This document shows, in pieces, positions 52,243 through 61,679 of a stretch of DNA of 61,679 nucleotides. The notes below the pieces were generated by a model. The model made no database searches. It saw only the letters and a program-made list of their open reading frames with translations, and was not told where the DNA came from. Source of the DNA: Clostridium sp. AM22-11AC (GTDB lineage: Bacteria; Bacillota; Clostridia; Lachnospirales; Lachnospiraceae); contig NZ_QUCM01000021.1 of assembly GCF_003473545.1 (NCBI RefSeq), positions 1 through 61,679 on the forward strand, written 5' to 3'. Each line of letters opens with the position of its first letter. The stretch's first letter is position 1. Made by a program: the position numbers and the translations under genes.

Positions 52243-52305
52243 GCGGTGAAAAGAAAACATGATTGCCGCCTTTAACAGGCGGGGCGAAATTCACATAAAA
52301 ACGTA

Positions 52306-52334
52306 TTGATTTATGATACGACATCTAGTATATT
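52306..52334 (+). promoter_or_regulatory. Promoter of plsX
   Basis: TTGATT, 17 bases, TATATT, 36 bases before the start. Confidence 0.7.
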
Positions 52335-52370
52335 AATAACTGTATTGCGAAACCGAAAGGAGAGTCTTTT

Positions 52371-53396
52371 ATGATTAAAGTAGCTGTAGATGCTATGGGC
52401 GGTGACCTGGCACCAGTTGAGATGGTTGCGGGAGCCGTAGAAGCGGTAAACGCAAAACCAGGGATCCAGGTGCTTTTAGTAGGTCAGGAAGCAGTAGTAA
52501 ATAAAGAGCTTTCCAAATATACTTACAACAAAGAGCAGATCCAGGTGGTGAATGCCACAGAAGTCATTGCCACAGAAGAACCGCCGGTGAATGCGATCCG
52601 TAAGAAGAAGGACTCATCTATTGTGGTAGGCATGAATCTTGTAAAGAATAAAGAAGCAGATGCTTTTGTATCCGCTGGAAGTTCCGGAGCTATTTTAGTA
52701 GGCGGACAGGTGATCGTAGGCAGGATCAAGGGCGTAGAACGTCCTCCGCTGGCACCGCTTATCCCTACTGAAAAAGGCGTGTCACTGCTGATCGACTGTG
52801 GCGCCAACGTAGATGCCAGACCATCTCATCTGGTACAGTTTGCGCAGATGGGTTCCATTTATATGGAACACGTTGTGGGAATTAAGAACCCAAGAGTCGC
52901 TATTGTAAATATCGGAGCAGAAGAAGAAAAGGGAAATGCCCTTGTAAAAGAAACATTCCCGCTTTTAAAAGCCTGTCCTGATATTAACTTTATTGGCAGT
53001 ATTGAAGCAAGGGAAATTCCACATGGCGGAGCAGATGTCATCGTCTGTGAAGCGTTCACAGGCAATGTGATCCTTAAGCTTTACGAGGGTGTGGGTGCTA
53101 CGCTGATCCATATGGTGAAGCAGGGCATGATGGCCACCTTAAGAAGCAAGATCGGTGCTCTATTAGTAAAACCAGCTTTGAAGACCACATTAAAGGCATT
53201 TGATGCCAGCCAGTACGGCGGAGCGCCATTGTTAGGCTTAAAAGGTCTGGTAGTCAAGACCCACGGAAGTTCAAAGCGTACAGAGGTACGCAACTCCATC
53301 ATCCAATGCGTTACTTTTAAGGAACAGGAAATCAATGAAAAGATCAAAGAGTCCTTAACGGTTGGAAACGGAAAAACAGAAGAAATGAAAGAATAA
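52371..53396 (+). CDS. plsX: Phosphate acyltransferase PlsX
   Basis: 341 aa. IKVAVDAMGGDLAPVEMV at the start, DSSIVVGMNLVKNKEADAFVSAGSSGA, LLIDCGANVDARP and VCEAFTGNVILKLYEG define PlsX. It makes acyl phosphate from acyl-ACP and phosphate for phospholipid synthesis at the membrane. Usual site between rpmF and acpP. ATG behind GAAAGGAGAGTC. Confidence 0.96.
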   Translation: MIKVAVDAMGGDLAPVEMVAGAVEAVNAKPGIQVLLVGQEAVVNKELSKYTYNKEQIQVVNATEVIATEEPPVNAIRKKKDSSIVVGMNLVKNKEADAFVSAGSSGAILVGGQVIVGRIKGVERPPLAPLIPTEKGVSLLIDCGANVDARPSHLVQFAQMGSIYMEHVVGIKNPRVAIVNIGAEEEKGNALVKETFPLLKACPDINFIGSIEAREIPHGGADVIVCEAFTGNVILKLYEGVGATLIHMVKQGMMATLRSKIGALLVKPALKTTLKAFDASQYGGAPLLGLKGLVVKTHGSSKRTEVRNSIIQCVTFKEQEINEKIKESLTVGNGKTEEMKE

Positions 53397-53421
53397 AGAT
53401 CTAAGAAAGAGGAGCTAAGAA

Positions 53422-53652
53422 ATGGAATTTGAAAAATTGCAGGGAATTATTGCAGAAGTGTTGAACATTGAACCGGAGGATGTGACAATGGCAGCTACAT
53501 TTGTAGATGACCTGGGTGCTGACTCTCTGGATATCTTCCAGATCATCATGGGAATTGAAGAGGAGTTCGACATTGAGATTCCAAATGAAGCTGCAGAACA
53601 GATCGTTACCGTTGGGGACGCAGTTGAACAGATTAAAAATGCACTGAACTAA
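53422..53652 (+). CDS. acpP: Acyl carrier protein
   Basis: 76 aa, very acidic, four helices. Ser35 in GADSLDIFQ is the phosphopantetheine site; the usual Val/Glu after DSL is Asp-Ile-Phe here, as in some Clostridial ACPs. Delivers acyl groups to PlsX and the fatty-acid enzymes. Site GAAAGAGGAGC. Followed by a terminator. Confidence 0.95.
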   Translation: MEFEKLQGIIAEVLNIEPEDVTMAATFVDDLGADSLDIFQIIMGIEEEFDIEIPNEAAEQIVTVGDAVEQIKNALN

Positions 53653-53665
53653 ATAACAGGAATCC

Positions 53666-53690
53666 AGGGCTGTTATCAAACAGCCCTTTT
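53666..53690 (+). terminator. Terminator of plsX-acpP
   Basis: AGGGCTGTT pairs with AACAGCCCT around a four-base loop and leads into TTTT. Confidence 0.82.
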
Positions 53691-53722
53691 GTGTTATTAT
53701 ATCCGTAAGGAGGATACTACGT

Positions 53723-54421
53723 ATGAATGAGCAATTAAAAGAACTAGAAGAGAAGATCTCCTATCATTTCCAGGATAAACATTTATTAGCCCAGGCGCTG
53801 ACTCACAGTTCCTATGCCAATGAACACCGTTTAGACCACAATCACTGCAATGAACGTCTGGAATTTTTAGGAGATGCAGTCCTTGAGATCGTTACCAGTG
53901 ATTTTCTCTATCACAAATATACAGAAAAGCCGGAAGGTGATCTGACAAAGATCAGAGCCAGCATTGTCTGCGAGCCGACCCTGGCGTACTGTGCAGAAGC
54001 TATCAACCTTGGAAGCTATCTGTTTTTAGGCAAAGGCGAAGACGCAACCGGCGGAAGAAACAGAAATTCTGTTGTATCAGATGCTATGGAAGCAGTGATC
54101 GGAGCTATTTATCTGGACGGTGGTTTTGCTAGTGCAAAAGAGTATATTCACAGGTTCATTTTAAATGATATTGAACACAAGCAGCTCTTTTATGATAGCA
54201 AGACTATCTTACAGGAGATCATACAGAGCCGCCAGGACGGCGAATTAAGCTACGAGATTCTGAAAGAAGAAGGACCGGATCACAACAAATCCTTTGAAGT
54301 CCGCGCTCTGGTAGGTGATCAGGAAATCGGCCGTGGAAAGGGCCGTACCAAGAAGGCTGCTGAACAGTTAGCTGCCTACAACGGCATCTTAAAACTGAAG
54401 GCGGGTGAAACATGTATCTAA
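53723..54421 (+). CDS. rnc: Ribonuclease III
   Basis: 232 aa. The catalytic signature ERLEFLGDAVLEIV (Glu47, Asp51) lies at 44-57 and the second acidic cluster in SDAMEAVIGAIYLDGG at about 115-130. A double-stranded-RNA-binding domain follows (about 160-228: ILQEIIQSRQDGELSYEIL, GRTKKAAEQLAAYNGI). It processes rRNA and other duplex RNAs. The end overlaps smc by ten bases. Confidence 0.97.
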   Translation: MNEQLKELEEKISYHFQDKHLLAQALTHSSYANEHRLDHNHCNERLEFLGDAVLEIVTSDFLYHKYTEKPEGDLTKIRASIVCEPTLAYCAEAINLGSYLFLGKGEDATGGRNRNSVVSDAMEAVIGAIYLDGGFASAKEYIHRFILNDIEHKQLFYDSKTILQEIIQSRQDGELSYEILKEEGPDHNKSFEVRALVGDQEIGRGKGRTKKAAEQLAAYNGILKLKAGETCI

Positions 54422-57400
54422 AAAGCATTGAGATCCAGGGATTTAAGTCCTTTGCCAACAAACTGCTTTTTGAATTTCATAATGGTATTACCGGTATCGT
54501 AGGCCCAAACGGAAGTGGAAAGAGCAATGTTGCCGATGCAGTCCGCTGGGTGCTTGGTGAACAGCGTATTAAGCAGCTGCGAGGCGCCAGTATGCAGGAC
54601 GTTATCTTTTCCGGTACAGAGCTTAGAAAGCCTCAGGGCTTTGCCTATGTTGCCATTACACTGGACAATTCCGATCACCAGCTGGCTATTGATTATGATC
54701 AGGTTACAGTTTCCAGACGTCTGTACCGCTCTGGTGAAAGTGAATATATGATCAATGGCAGCACCTGCCGTTTAAAGGATATTAATGAGCTTTTTTATGA
54801 TACAGGTATCGGTAAGGAAGGTTATTCCATTATCGGACAGGGCCAGATCGACAAGATCTTAAGCGGAAAGCCGGAGGACAGACGAGAGCTGTTTGACGAA
54901 GCGGCCGGTATTGTTAAATACAAACGGCGTAAATCCATTGCCCAGAAGAAATTAGAGGATGAACAGGCAAATCTGGTCCGTGTCAGCGATATTTTATCAG
55001 AACTGGAAAAACAGGTAGGACCTTTGGAACGTCAGTCAAAAACTGCCAGGGAATATCTTCAGTTAAAAGAAGAATTAAAGGTATGTGACGCCAATCAGTT
55101 TCTTCTGGATACAGAAAATACCCATTCCCAGTTAAAAGAGGTAGAAAACCGCAGACGTCTTCTTGCCGGGGATGTGGAAGAGACCCAGAAAAAGGCAGAT
55201 GATCTGAGAAAAGAATATGATACCCTGGAAGAAAAACTGACAGCTTTAGATGAAGTCCTTACAAAGAACCGGGCGGCTTTAAGCGAAGCAGCTATGGAAA
55301 AAAGTTCCAGAGAAGGCCAGATCAATGTCTTAAGGGAACAGATCCATACAGAAGAGGCCAATGAAGAACATTATAAAAGCCGTAAAAATGTGATCTCCCA
55401 GGATCTGGAAAATTATGGAAAACAGCTGGCTTCCTATGTAAAAGAACGTGAAGATGCCCAGATACAGGTAAAAGACGCAGGAGAACGGTTGGAAGCTGCC
55501 AAAACACAGCTTCAGGAAAAAGATGACCAGATCTATCAGTTGGAAAATGAGATCGAACAGGCGAAAAGTGAGATCATCCAGGCGTTGAATGACAAGGCGG
55601 ATCTGACTGCAAGACAGCAGCATTATGAGACTATGTTAGAGCAGGTAAATCTGCGCCGCAGCGAAGTCTCCCAGAAACTTCTCCGCTTTAAAAGTGATGA
55701 ATCTGTACAGGATGAAAAGATCCTTCAGGAAAAGGCTGCTTTAGACCAGGTACAGGAACAGTTAGAAAAGGCCCAGTTTTCAGCAGAAGAAGCAGAAGAG
55801 GGAATGAACGCCGCCTTAAAAGAGGTTCAGCGTTTAAATAAAAACTTAAATAACACCCAGCAGGAATACCACATGGCCCATACAAAATTAGAGTCTTTGC
55901 GAAACCTGGCAGAGCGCTATGATGGCTATGGAAACAGTATCCGGCGGGTAATGGAAGTAAGAGACCGGATCCATGGGATCCGCGGTGTTGTGGCTGATAT
56001 TATCAGCACAGAGAAAAAGTACGAAACAGCTATTGAAACAGCCTTAGGCGGCAGTATCCAGAATATTGTTACTGACTCTGAAGAAACTGCCAAACGGCTG
56101 ATTGAACATTTAAAAAAGAATAAATACGGCCGTGCTACTTTTCTGCCTCTTACCAGTGTGGGAAAGAACCAGTCTCCGTTCCCAAAGCCGGAGGCTTTAA
56201 AGGAACCGGGGGTACTGGGGCTTGCAAGCAGTTTAGTCCAGGCAGACAAAGAGTATGAGGGTCTGATCCGGTATCTTTTAGGCCGGGTGGTAGTGGCGGA
56301 TACCATTGATCATGCCATTGCCATTGCAAGAAAGTATCACTACAGCCTGCGTATTGTTACCTTAGAGGGAGAACTTTTAAATGCCGGCGGTTCCATGACA
56401 GGTGGTGCTTTTAAAAATACCAGTAATCTTTTAGGCAGACGCCGTGAGATCGAAGAACTGGAAACTGCCTGCAACGGCTATTTAAAACAGACAGACTCCA
56501 TTCAGCAGGAATTAAGCCTTCAGGAAGCAACGGCTGCTGAAAAGAAGGAAATTTCTGAACAGTTAAGAAATGAGATCCAGAAACTGGCTTTAAGTGAAAA
56601 TACCATCCGTATCAATATCTCTACTTTAGAGGACAAGAAAAACGAGATTGCAGACTCCTCTGCAGATCTGGTCCGTGAACATGCGCTTCTGGAAGAGCAG
56701 GTCCGTGAGATTACAGAAGGCCGTGCTTCTTTAAAGGCAGAAGAAGGCAGACTGGAAGAGAGAAATACAAATTCCCAGAAGCAGATCGACGAAAAATCAT
56801 TGTTGTTGAACCAGGAAAAGTTACTGCGGGAAAACTGTTCTCTGGAACTTTCAAAAATACAATTAGAGTCTTCAGCTTTGGAACAGCAGCTTTCATTTAT
56901 CAGTGAAAATGAAAACCGTGTGATCGGTGAGATCAGGAAATTAAAAGACGAAGATGCTTCTCTGGAAGCAGGTAAAAATGACTCCAGAAAGGCCATTGAA
57001 GAAAAAGAAGCTGCTATTATAGCGATCCAGAAGGAAATTGAAAGCAGCAAAGAAGATGACCATCAGCTAGAGGAAGAGATCCAGAAAACTGCCCTGGAAA
57101 AAGAAGAAGTCTCTAAACAGCAGAAAAATCTGTTCCAGACAAGGGAAGATATTTCAAAGCGTCTTTCTGACCTGGATAAGGACCTGTTCCGTGTACAGAG
57201 CCAGGCGGAAAAGCTGGAAGAACATTTGGAAAGTCTGGCTGCCTATATGTGGTCTGAGTATGAAATGACCTTAAATCAGGCAAAAGAACTGAAAAAAGAG
57301 GAATTATCCTCCCTTCCGGAGATCCGCAGACAGATCGATGCTTTAAAAGAGCAGATCAAATCTCTTGGAAATATCAATGTAAATGCTATTGAAGATTACA

Positions 57401-57975
57401 GGGAAGTGTCAGAACGCTATGAGTTTATGAGGGCCCAGCATGAGGATCTGGTAAACGCACAGGCAGAACTGGAAAAGATTATTGAAGAGCTGGATATTGG
57501 CATGCGCCGTCAGTTTGAAGAAAAATTCCGGGAGATACGTGCAGAATTTGACAAAGTATTTAAAGAACTTTTCGGTGGCGGCCGGGGCGCCCTGGAATTA
57601 ATGGAAGGGGAAGATCTCCTGGAAGCAGGAATTCAGATCATCGCCCAGCCTCCGGGCAAGAAGCTTCAGAACATGATGCAGCTTTCCGGTGGTGAAAAAG
57701 CACTGACTGCTATTTCCCTGTTGTTTGCCATCCAGAATTTGAAACCGTCCCCGTTCTGTCTTTTAGATGAGATCGAGGCGGCATTAGATGACTCCAACGT
57801 AGACCGCTTTGCAAATTATCTTCACAAACTGACGAAAAATACCCAGTTTATTGTGATCACCCACCGCCGCGGCACCATGATGGCTGCTGACCGGCTTTAC
57901 GGAATTACCATGCAGGAGAAGGGCGTATCCACCCTTGTTTCTGTTAATCTTATAGAAGACAGCCTGACAAAATAG
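54412..57975 (+). CDS. smc: Chromosome segregation protein SMC
   Basis: 1187 aa. Walker A GPNGSGKS at 31-38 in the N-terminal head, long coiled coils (about 170-500 and 680-1000), a hinge near 510-660 ([21 protein letters not shown] through [11 protein letters not shown]), ABC signature [10 protein letters not shown] at about 1091, and Walker [12 protein letters not shown] with Asp1119. It compacts and separates chromosomes with ScpA/ScpB. Translationally coupled to rnc; ftsY follows after 22 bases. Confidence 0.97.
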   Translation: MYLKSIEIQGFKSFANKLLFEFHNGITGIVGPNGSGKSNVADAVRWVLGEQRIKQLRGASMQDVIFSGTELRKPQGFAYVAITLDNSDHQLAIDYDQVTVSRRLYRSGESEYMINGSTCRLKDINELFYDTGIGKEGYSIIGQGQIDKILSGKPEDRRELFDEAAGIVKYKRRKSIAQKKLEDEQANLVRVSDILSELEKQVGPLERQSKTAREYLQLKEELKVCDANQFLLDTENTHSQLKEVENRRRLLAGDVEETQKKADDLRKEYDTLEEKLTALDEVLTKNRAALSEAAMEKSSREGQINVLREQIHTEEANEEHYKSRKNVISQDLENYGKQLASYVKEREDAQIQVKDAGERLEAAKTQLQEKDDQIYQLENEIEQAKSEIIQALNDKADLTARQQHYETMLEQVNLRRSEVSQKLLRFKSDESVQDEKILQEKAALDQVQEQLEKAQFSAEEAEEGMNAALKEVQRLNKNLNNTQQEYHMAHTKLESLRNLAERYDGYGNSIRRVMEVRDRIHGIRGVVADIISTEKKYETAIETALGGSIQNIVTDSEETAKRLIEHLKKNKYGRATFLPLTSVGKNQSPFPKPEALKEPGVLGLASSLVQADKEYEGLIRYLLGRVVVADTIDHAIAIARKYHYSLRIVTLEGELLNAGGSMTGGAFKNTSNLLGRRREIEELETACNGYLKQTDSIQQELSLQEATAAEKKEISEQLRNEIQKLALSENTIRINISTLEDKKNEIADSSADLVREHALLEEQVREITEGRASLKAEEGRLEERNTNSQKQIDEKSLLLNQEKLLRENCSLELSKIQLESSALEQQLSFISENENRVIGEIRKLKDEDASLEAGKNDSRKAIEEKEAAIIAIQKEIESSKEDDHQLEEEIQKTALEKEEVSKQQKNLFQTREDISKRLSDLDKDLFRVQSQAEKLEEHLESLAAYMWSEYEMTLNQAKELKKEELSSLPEIRRQIDALKEQIKSLGNINVNAIEDYREVSERYEFMRAQHEDLVNAQAELEKIIEELDIGMRRQFEEKFREIRAEFDKVFKELFGGGRGALELMEGEDLLEAGIQIIAQPPGKKLQNMMQLSGGEKALTAISLLFAIQNLKPSPFCLLDEIEAALDDSNVDRFANYLHKLTKNTQFIVITHRRGTMMAADRLYGITMQEKGVSTLVSVNLIEDSLTK

Positions 57976-57997
57976 GCAAATATAAAGGAGGGGCCTT

Positions 57998-58930
57998 ATG
58001 GCAGAAGGAAAGAAAGGCTTTTTTGGCCGACTGGTAGAAGGGCTTACAAAAACCCGAAACAATATTGTATCTGGAATTGACTCTATTTTCAGCGGTTTTT
58101 CCGCTATTGATGACGATTTCTATGAAGAGATCGAAGAAACCCTGATCATGGGCGATTTGGGTATCCAGACGACCATGGCGATTGTAGAAGATCTGCGAAA
58201 TAAAGTAAAAGAGCAGCATATCAAGGATCCGGAGCAGTGCAAGGAGATCCTGATAGGTAGCATCAAAGAACAGATGGATCTGGGTGAAAATGCTTACGAA
58301 TTTGAAAACAGAAAGTCCGTTGTCCTGGTGATCGGTGTCAATGGCGTTGGAAAGACTACTTCTGTAGGAAAACTGGCAGGCCAGTTAAAGGACCAGGGCA
58401 AGAAAGTGATTTTAGCAGCAGCAGATACCTTCCGTGCAGCAGCAATTGAGCAGCTGACAGAATGGTCTGCCAGAGCAGGAGTTGATATTATCGCACAGCA
58501 GGAAGGTTCTGACCCGGCAGCTGTGATCTATGATGCTGTAGCAGCAGCCAAATCCAGAAAGGCGGATGTACTGATCTGTGATACAGCAGGCCGTCTTCAC
58601 AACAAGAAGAACCTGATGGAGGAGTTAAAGAAGATCAACCGCATCATTGATAAGGAATATCCGGATGCATACCGGGAGACTTTAGTTGTTTTAGACGGAA
58701 CAACAGGACAGAATGCGCTGGCGCAGGCAAAACAGTTTATGGAAGTAGCTGATATTACAGGTATCATCCTTACCAAGCTTGACGGTACTGCAAAGGGCGG
58801 TATTGCAGTTGCCATCCAGTCTGAACTGGGAATTCCTGTAAAATATATCGGTATCGGTGAAAAGATCGATGACCTGCAGAAATTTGACGCAAATGATTTC
58901 GTCAACGCCCTGTTTCATGTACAATCTTAA
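57998..58930 (+). CDS. ftsY: Signal recognition particle receptor FtsY
   Basis: 310 aa: only a short basic N-terminal part and the NG GTPase domain, with no long acidic A domain. P-loop GVNGVGKTT (113-121), ADTFRAAAIEQL, DTAGRLHNKKNLMEEL and TKLDGTAKGG. It docks the ribosome-SRP complex at the membrane. Site AAAGGAGGGGCC; last gene of the rnc-smc-ftsY unit. Confidence 0.97.
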   Translation: MAEGKKGFFGRLVEGLTKTRNNIVSGIDSIFSGFSAIDDDFYEEIEETLIMGDLGIQTTMAIVEDLRNKVKEQHIKDPEQCKEILIGSIKEQMDLGENAYEFENRKSVVLVIGVNGVGKTTSVGKLAGQLKDQGKKVILAAADTFRAAAIEQLTEWSARAGVDIIAQQEGSDPAAVIYDAVAAAKSRKADVLICDTAGRLHNKKNLMEELKKINRIIDKEYPDAYRETLVVLDGTTGQNALAQAKQFMEVADITGIILTKLDGTAKGGIAVAIQSELGIPVKYIGIGEKIDDLQKFDANDFVNALFHVQS

Positions 58931-58951
58931 ATATCATGGCTGAACTGTAAC

Positions 58952-58980
58952 TTGAATTTAATGAGATAAAGTGTTATAGT
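58952..58980 (+). promoter_or_regulatory. Promoter of ilvA
   Basis: TTGAAT, 17 bases, TATAGT, with a leader of about 30 bases, too short for a T-box. Confidence 0.75.
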
Positions 58981-59015
58981 TATACATGATAATCAATTTT
59001 AGGAGAAAGACTACC

Positions 59016-60248
59016 ATGGAAGAACTCACATTAGAGAAATTTGAAGAGGCCTCTGAGATCGTAAAAGAGGTCACTCTGGAGACAAAGCTGATCTACAGCG
59101 AATATTTTTCCGCACAGACCGGAAATAAGGTATATTTCAAGCCGGAGAACATGCAGTATACCGGCGCTTACAAGGTAAGAGGTGCTTATTACAAGATCAG
59201 CACTCTGACTGAAGAAGAAAAAGCAAAGGGCCTGATCACTGCTTCTGCAGGAAACCATGCACAGGGCGTTGCCTATGCAGCAAAGCTGTCTGGTGTTAAG
59301 GCAACCGTTGTTATGCCTACTACAACTCCTCTGATCAAGGTAAACCGCACCAAGGGATACGGAGCAGAAGTTGTTCTGGCTGGTGATGTATTTGATGAAG
59401 CCTGTGCATATGCATACAAGCTGGCAGATGAACATGGCTATACTTTCGTACATCCATTTGATGACCTGGCAGTAGCTACCGGACAGGGCTCTATTGCTAT
59501 GGAGATCATCAAGGAACTTCCTACGGTAGATTATATTTTAGTTCCAATCGGCGGCGGCGGTCTTTGTACCGGTGTTTCCACTCTGGCAAAACTGTTAAAT
59601 CCAAAGATCAAAGTCATCGGTGTAGAGCCTGCTGGCGCTAACTGCATGCAGGAGTCTTTAAAAGAGGGACATGTATTAACTCTTCCTCAGGTAAATACCA
59701 TTGCAGACGGTACTGCTGTAAAGCGTCCTGGCGAAAAGCTGTTCCCATACATCCAGCAGAATGTAGATGACATCATCACTATTGAAGACAGCGAACTGAT
59801 CGTTGCTTTCCTGGATATGGTAGAGAACCACAAGATGATCGTTGAAAACTCAGGCCTTCTTACAGTAGCTGCCTTAAAGCACTTAAATGTTGAAAAGAAG
59901 AAGATCGTTTCTATCTTAAGCGGCGGAAATATGGATGTGATCACCATGTCCTCTATCGTTCAGCACGGCCTGATCCAGAGAGACAGAGTCTTCACTGTAT
60001 CTGTTCTCCTTCCTGACAAACCAGGTGAACTTGCAAAGGTAGCAGAGCTTCTTGCAAAAGAACACGGCAATATCATCAAGCTGGAACACAACCAGTTTAT
60101 CAGCATCAACCGTAATGCTGCTGTTGAGCTGCGTATCACTATGGAGGCATTTGGTACCGACCACAAGAACCAGATCGTTTCTGCTCTTACAGACGCAGGC
60201 TATCGTCCAAAACTTGTAAAATTTAAAGGTACTTACAGCGAAATGTAA
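59016..60248 (+). CDS. ilvA: Threonine ammonia-lyase with ACT-like tail
   Basis: 410 aa from ATG 59016 (TAGGAGAAAGACTACC before it); the in-frame ATG at 58986 would overlap the promoter. PLP lysine Lys53 in GAYKVRGAYYK, ASAGNHAQGVAYAA, and the phosphate-binding GGGGLCTG loop. An ACT domain at about 330-405 (VFTVSVLLPDKPGELAKVAELLAKEHGNI) suggests allosteric control. It deaminates threonine to 2-oxobutanoate, for isoleucine synthesis or catabolic propionate; the short form (about 400 aa) is often the catabolic TdcB-like type. Confidence 0.92.
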   Translation: MEELTLEKFEEASEIVKEVTLETKLIYSEYFSAQTGNKVYFKPENMQYTGAYKVRGAYYKISTLTEEEKAKGLITASAGNHAQGVAYAAKLSGVKATVVMPTTTPLIKVNRTKGYGAEVVLAGDVFDEACAYAYKLADEHGYTFVHPFDDLAVATGQGSIAMEIIKELPTVDYILVPIGGGGLCTGVSTLAKLLNPKIKVIGVEPAGANCMQESLKEGHVLTLPQVNTIADGTAVKRPGEKLFPYIQQNVDDIITIEDSELIVAFLDMVENHKMIVENSGLLTVAALKHLNVEKKKIVSILSGGNMDVITMSSIVQHGLIQRDRVFTVSVLLPDKPGELAKVAELLAKEHGNIIKLEHNQFISINRNAAVELRITMEAFGTDHKNQIVSALTDAGYRPKLVKFKGTYSEM

Positions 60249-60265
60249 GCCTTCGTGTGCATAAA

Positions 60266-60304
60266 AAGCGTGTCTGATGGACGAAAAAGAAGTCAGGCAC
60301 GCTT
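60266..60304 (+). terminator. Stem-loop after ilvA
   Basis: AAGCGTGTCTGA pairs with TCAGGCACGCTT (12 bp, one wobble). A second perfect 7-bp hairpin (ATGCCAT/ATGGCAT, 60320-60339) follows. Neither has a T-run, so termination strength is uncertain. Confidence 0.55.
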
Positions 60305-60367
60305 ATGTCATTTATAGTGATGCCATGATCAGATGGCATGTAAGAATAATTAGGGGGATACATACAA

Positions 60368-61630
60368 ATGAATCATTCAGCTGATGAAACAAGGGCTTCC
60401 CTTGCCAATAATCTGCGTTATTTTATAAAATGGAGCCTGATCGCACTGCTGATCGGCGGTACAGGCGGACTGATCGGCAGCCTCTTTTCTATGGGTGTCA
60501 GTTTTGCCACTTCTTTTCGCATGAACCACTCAAATATGTTATTTTTCCTTCCTGTTTCCGGTATTCTCATTGTATGGCTTTACCATACCTTTCATGAAGA
60601 GGGCAACAGAGGCACCAACATGGTCATTGATGCCATTTCTTCCACGGAAAAAGTAACACTGGCTACAGGACCGCTGATCTTTGTCTCTACGGTGCTGACC
60701 CACATTGCAGGCGGTTCTTCCGGCCGCGAGGGAGCTGCCCTCCAGTTAGGCGGAAGCCTTGGAAACCTGTTTGGAAATGCCATCCATTTAGACGAAAAAG
60801 ATAAAAAGATCGCCATTATGTGCGGTATGAGCGCTGTGTTCTCTGCACTTTTTGGAACACCGGTAGCAGCAGCTATCTTCCCGCTGGAAGTAATCAGTAT
60901 CGGTGTACTGTATTATGCAGCCCTGGTTCCCTGTATTTTTTCTTCTTTTATCGGAGTGGGGATCGCCAGATATTTAGGCATTGCAGGAGAGCATTTTACC
61001 GTGCTTTCTATTCCGGCTATCAGCGTTTCCAGTGTTGGTTGGATCATTTTTTTAAGTGCCCTCTGCGCAGGTGTCAGCATTGTATTCTGCCTGATGCTCC
61101 ATGGTGCAGAGCACACTTACAGGAAAATATTTCCAAATCCCTATGTGCGTATCCTGGCAGCCAGTGCTATTTTTATCCTTCTTACCCTGCTGATCGGTAC
61201 TAGGGACTACTGCGGAAGCAGTATGCCTCTTATTGAGCGCAGTATGGAAGGGGAGATCGGTTATGAGGCTTTCTTCTTAAAAATGCTGTTTACAGCGATT
61301 GCCCTTGGTGCAGGCTTTAAGGGCGGTGAGATCGTTCCTACTTTATGTGTAGGTGCAGCTTTTGGCTGTGCTTTTGGACAGATCACCGGTTTTGCCCCTT
61401 CTTTATGTGCTGCCTGCTCTATGGCTGCCTTATTTGCGGGAGTGACCAACTGCCCGATTTCTTCTCTGGTGATCGCTTTGGAGCTGTTTGGTTATGAGGG
61501 AATGGAATATTTCTCCATTGCCATTGCAGTAGCTTTTGCTTTATCCGGCTATTATGGCCTGTATGCCAGCCAGAAATTTGTTTATTCTAAGACAAAAACA
61601 GAGTTTATCAACCGTAAATCTAATAAATAA
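60368..61630 (+). CDS. ClC-family chloride channel/transporter
   Basis: 420 aa with about ten membrane segments. The ClC selectivity signatures are visible: GGSSGREGAALQLGGSLG (the GxREGP-type motif), FGTPVAAAIFPLEV, and GFKGGEIVPTLCVGAAFGCAFG. No CBS domains follow. It moves chloride (or fluoride/other anions) across the membrane as channel or proton antiporter. Site AGGGGGATACATACAA. Confidence 0.92.
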   Translation: MNHSADETRASLANNLRYFIKWSLIALLIGGTGGLIGSLFSMGVSFATSFRMNHSNMLFFLPVSGILIVWLYHTFHEEGNRGTNMVIDAISSTEKVTLATGPLIFVSTVLTHIAGGSSGREGAALQLGGSLGNLFGNAIHLDEKDKKIAIMCGMSAVFSALFGTPVAAAIFPLEVISIGVLYYAALVPCIFSSFIGVGIARYLGIAGEHFTVLSIPAISVSSVGWIIFLSALCAGVSIVFCLMLHGAEHTYRKIFPNPYVRILAASAIFILLTLLIGTRDYCGSSMPLIERSMEGEIGYEAFFLKMLFTAIALGAGFKGGEIVPTLCVGAAFGCAFGQITGFAPSLCAACSMAALFAGVTNCPISSLVIALELFGYEGMEYFSIAIAVAFALSGYYGLYASQKFVYSKTKTEFINRKSNK

Positions 61631-61641
61631 CTAAAACTTCC

Positions 61642-61658
61642 CACACCGATGTGGTGTG
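61642..61658 (+). repeat. Hairpin after the ClC gene
   Basis: CACACC pairs with GGTGTG around GATGT. No T-run is seen before the window ends. Confidence 0.4.
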
Positions 61659-61679
61659 TTGAACCTTGAAAATTCAATA

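Noticed and set aside
58981..59015. T-box or other riboswitch before ilvA
   Set aside because: The leader is only about 30 bases.
61660..61679. TTGAACCTTGAAAATTCAAT at the window end, reminiscent of leader sequences near rRNA operons
   Set aside because: Too short and truncated by the window edge to support a call.
1..61679. CRISPR arrays, prophage and insertion sequences
   Set aside because: No regularly spaced repeats with spacers, no transposase, integrase or phage structural gene was seen.

Overview
The window looks like a chromosomal segment of a gut-type Lachnospiraceae bacterium (Clostridia; Blautia/Roseburia/Ruminococcus-like). The evidence is the Firmicutes core order yceD-rpmF-plsX-acpP-rnc-smc-ftsY directly after pta-ackA, the strong AGGAGG-type ribosome binding sites, the TTGACA/TATAAT promoters with 17-bp spacing, the LPXTG/sortase pilus and the c-di-AMP receptor. 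Hand-counted samples give about 40-50% GC, with AT-rich islands. Genus is inference only.

Layout. 1-10.3 kb: a Pel-type exopolysaccharide cluster in tight, often overlapping array: an SDR/PelD-like fusion, a DUF2194 deacetylase-like protein, pelF, pelG, a CotH-type kinase, a VTC-domain polymerase, a DUF4956 membrane protein and a DUF4832 lipoprotein. Its front is damaged: an in-frame TAG, an apparent large deletion whose junction carries a perfect 21-bp inverted repeat (1548-1595), and a frameshift at an A7 run in cotH. 10.3-11.5 kb: two unrecognised genes, one with a PD-(D/E)XK nuclease signature. 11.5-15.2 kb: split UxaA-family dehydratase, small membrane and hypothetical proteins, and an AI-2E-type transporter. 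15.3-25.2 kb: tRNA-Gly, topoisomerase IV (parE-parC), asd, galM, topB and a left-handed beta-helix protein. 25.4-26.9 kb: upp and a DUF4163-like exported protein on the minus strand. 27.1-36.0 kb: a sortase-assembled pilus locus with its own BTAD-type regulator (tip adhesin, major pilin, class C sortase, base pilin). 36.1-46.6 kb: tRNA-Leu, an orphan zinc-finger anti-sigma-like protein, polA-coaE-walJ, ACT and PFL proteins, two phosphatases, a methyltransferase and tmcAL. 46.8-61.6 kb: htrA, the c-di-AMP receptor, pta-ackA, the fatty-acid/rnc/smc/ftsY block, ilvA and a ClC channel.

How it fits together. Two surface systems dominate the accessory content: a probably decaying Pel-like polysaccharide secretion machine, and a pilus whose ectodomains show a base-composition mosaic suggestive of antigenic replacement. 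The rest is conserved housekeeping. Scattered between genes is a small Y-shaped, GNRA-loop-bearing palindromic element (three copies, with compensatory changes), which together with the PD-(D/E)XK pair and the damaged Pel/CotH/VTC cluster is the least explained material here.
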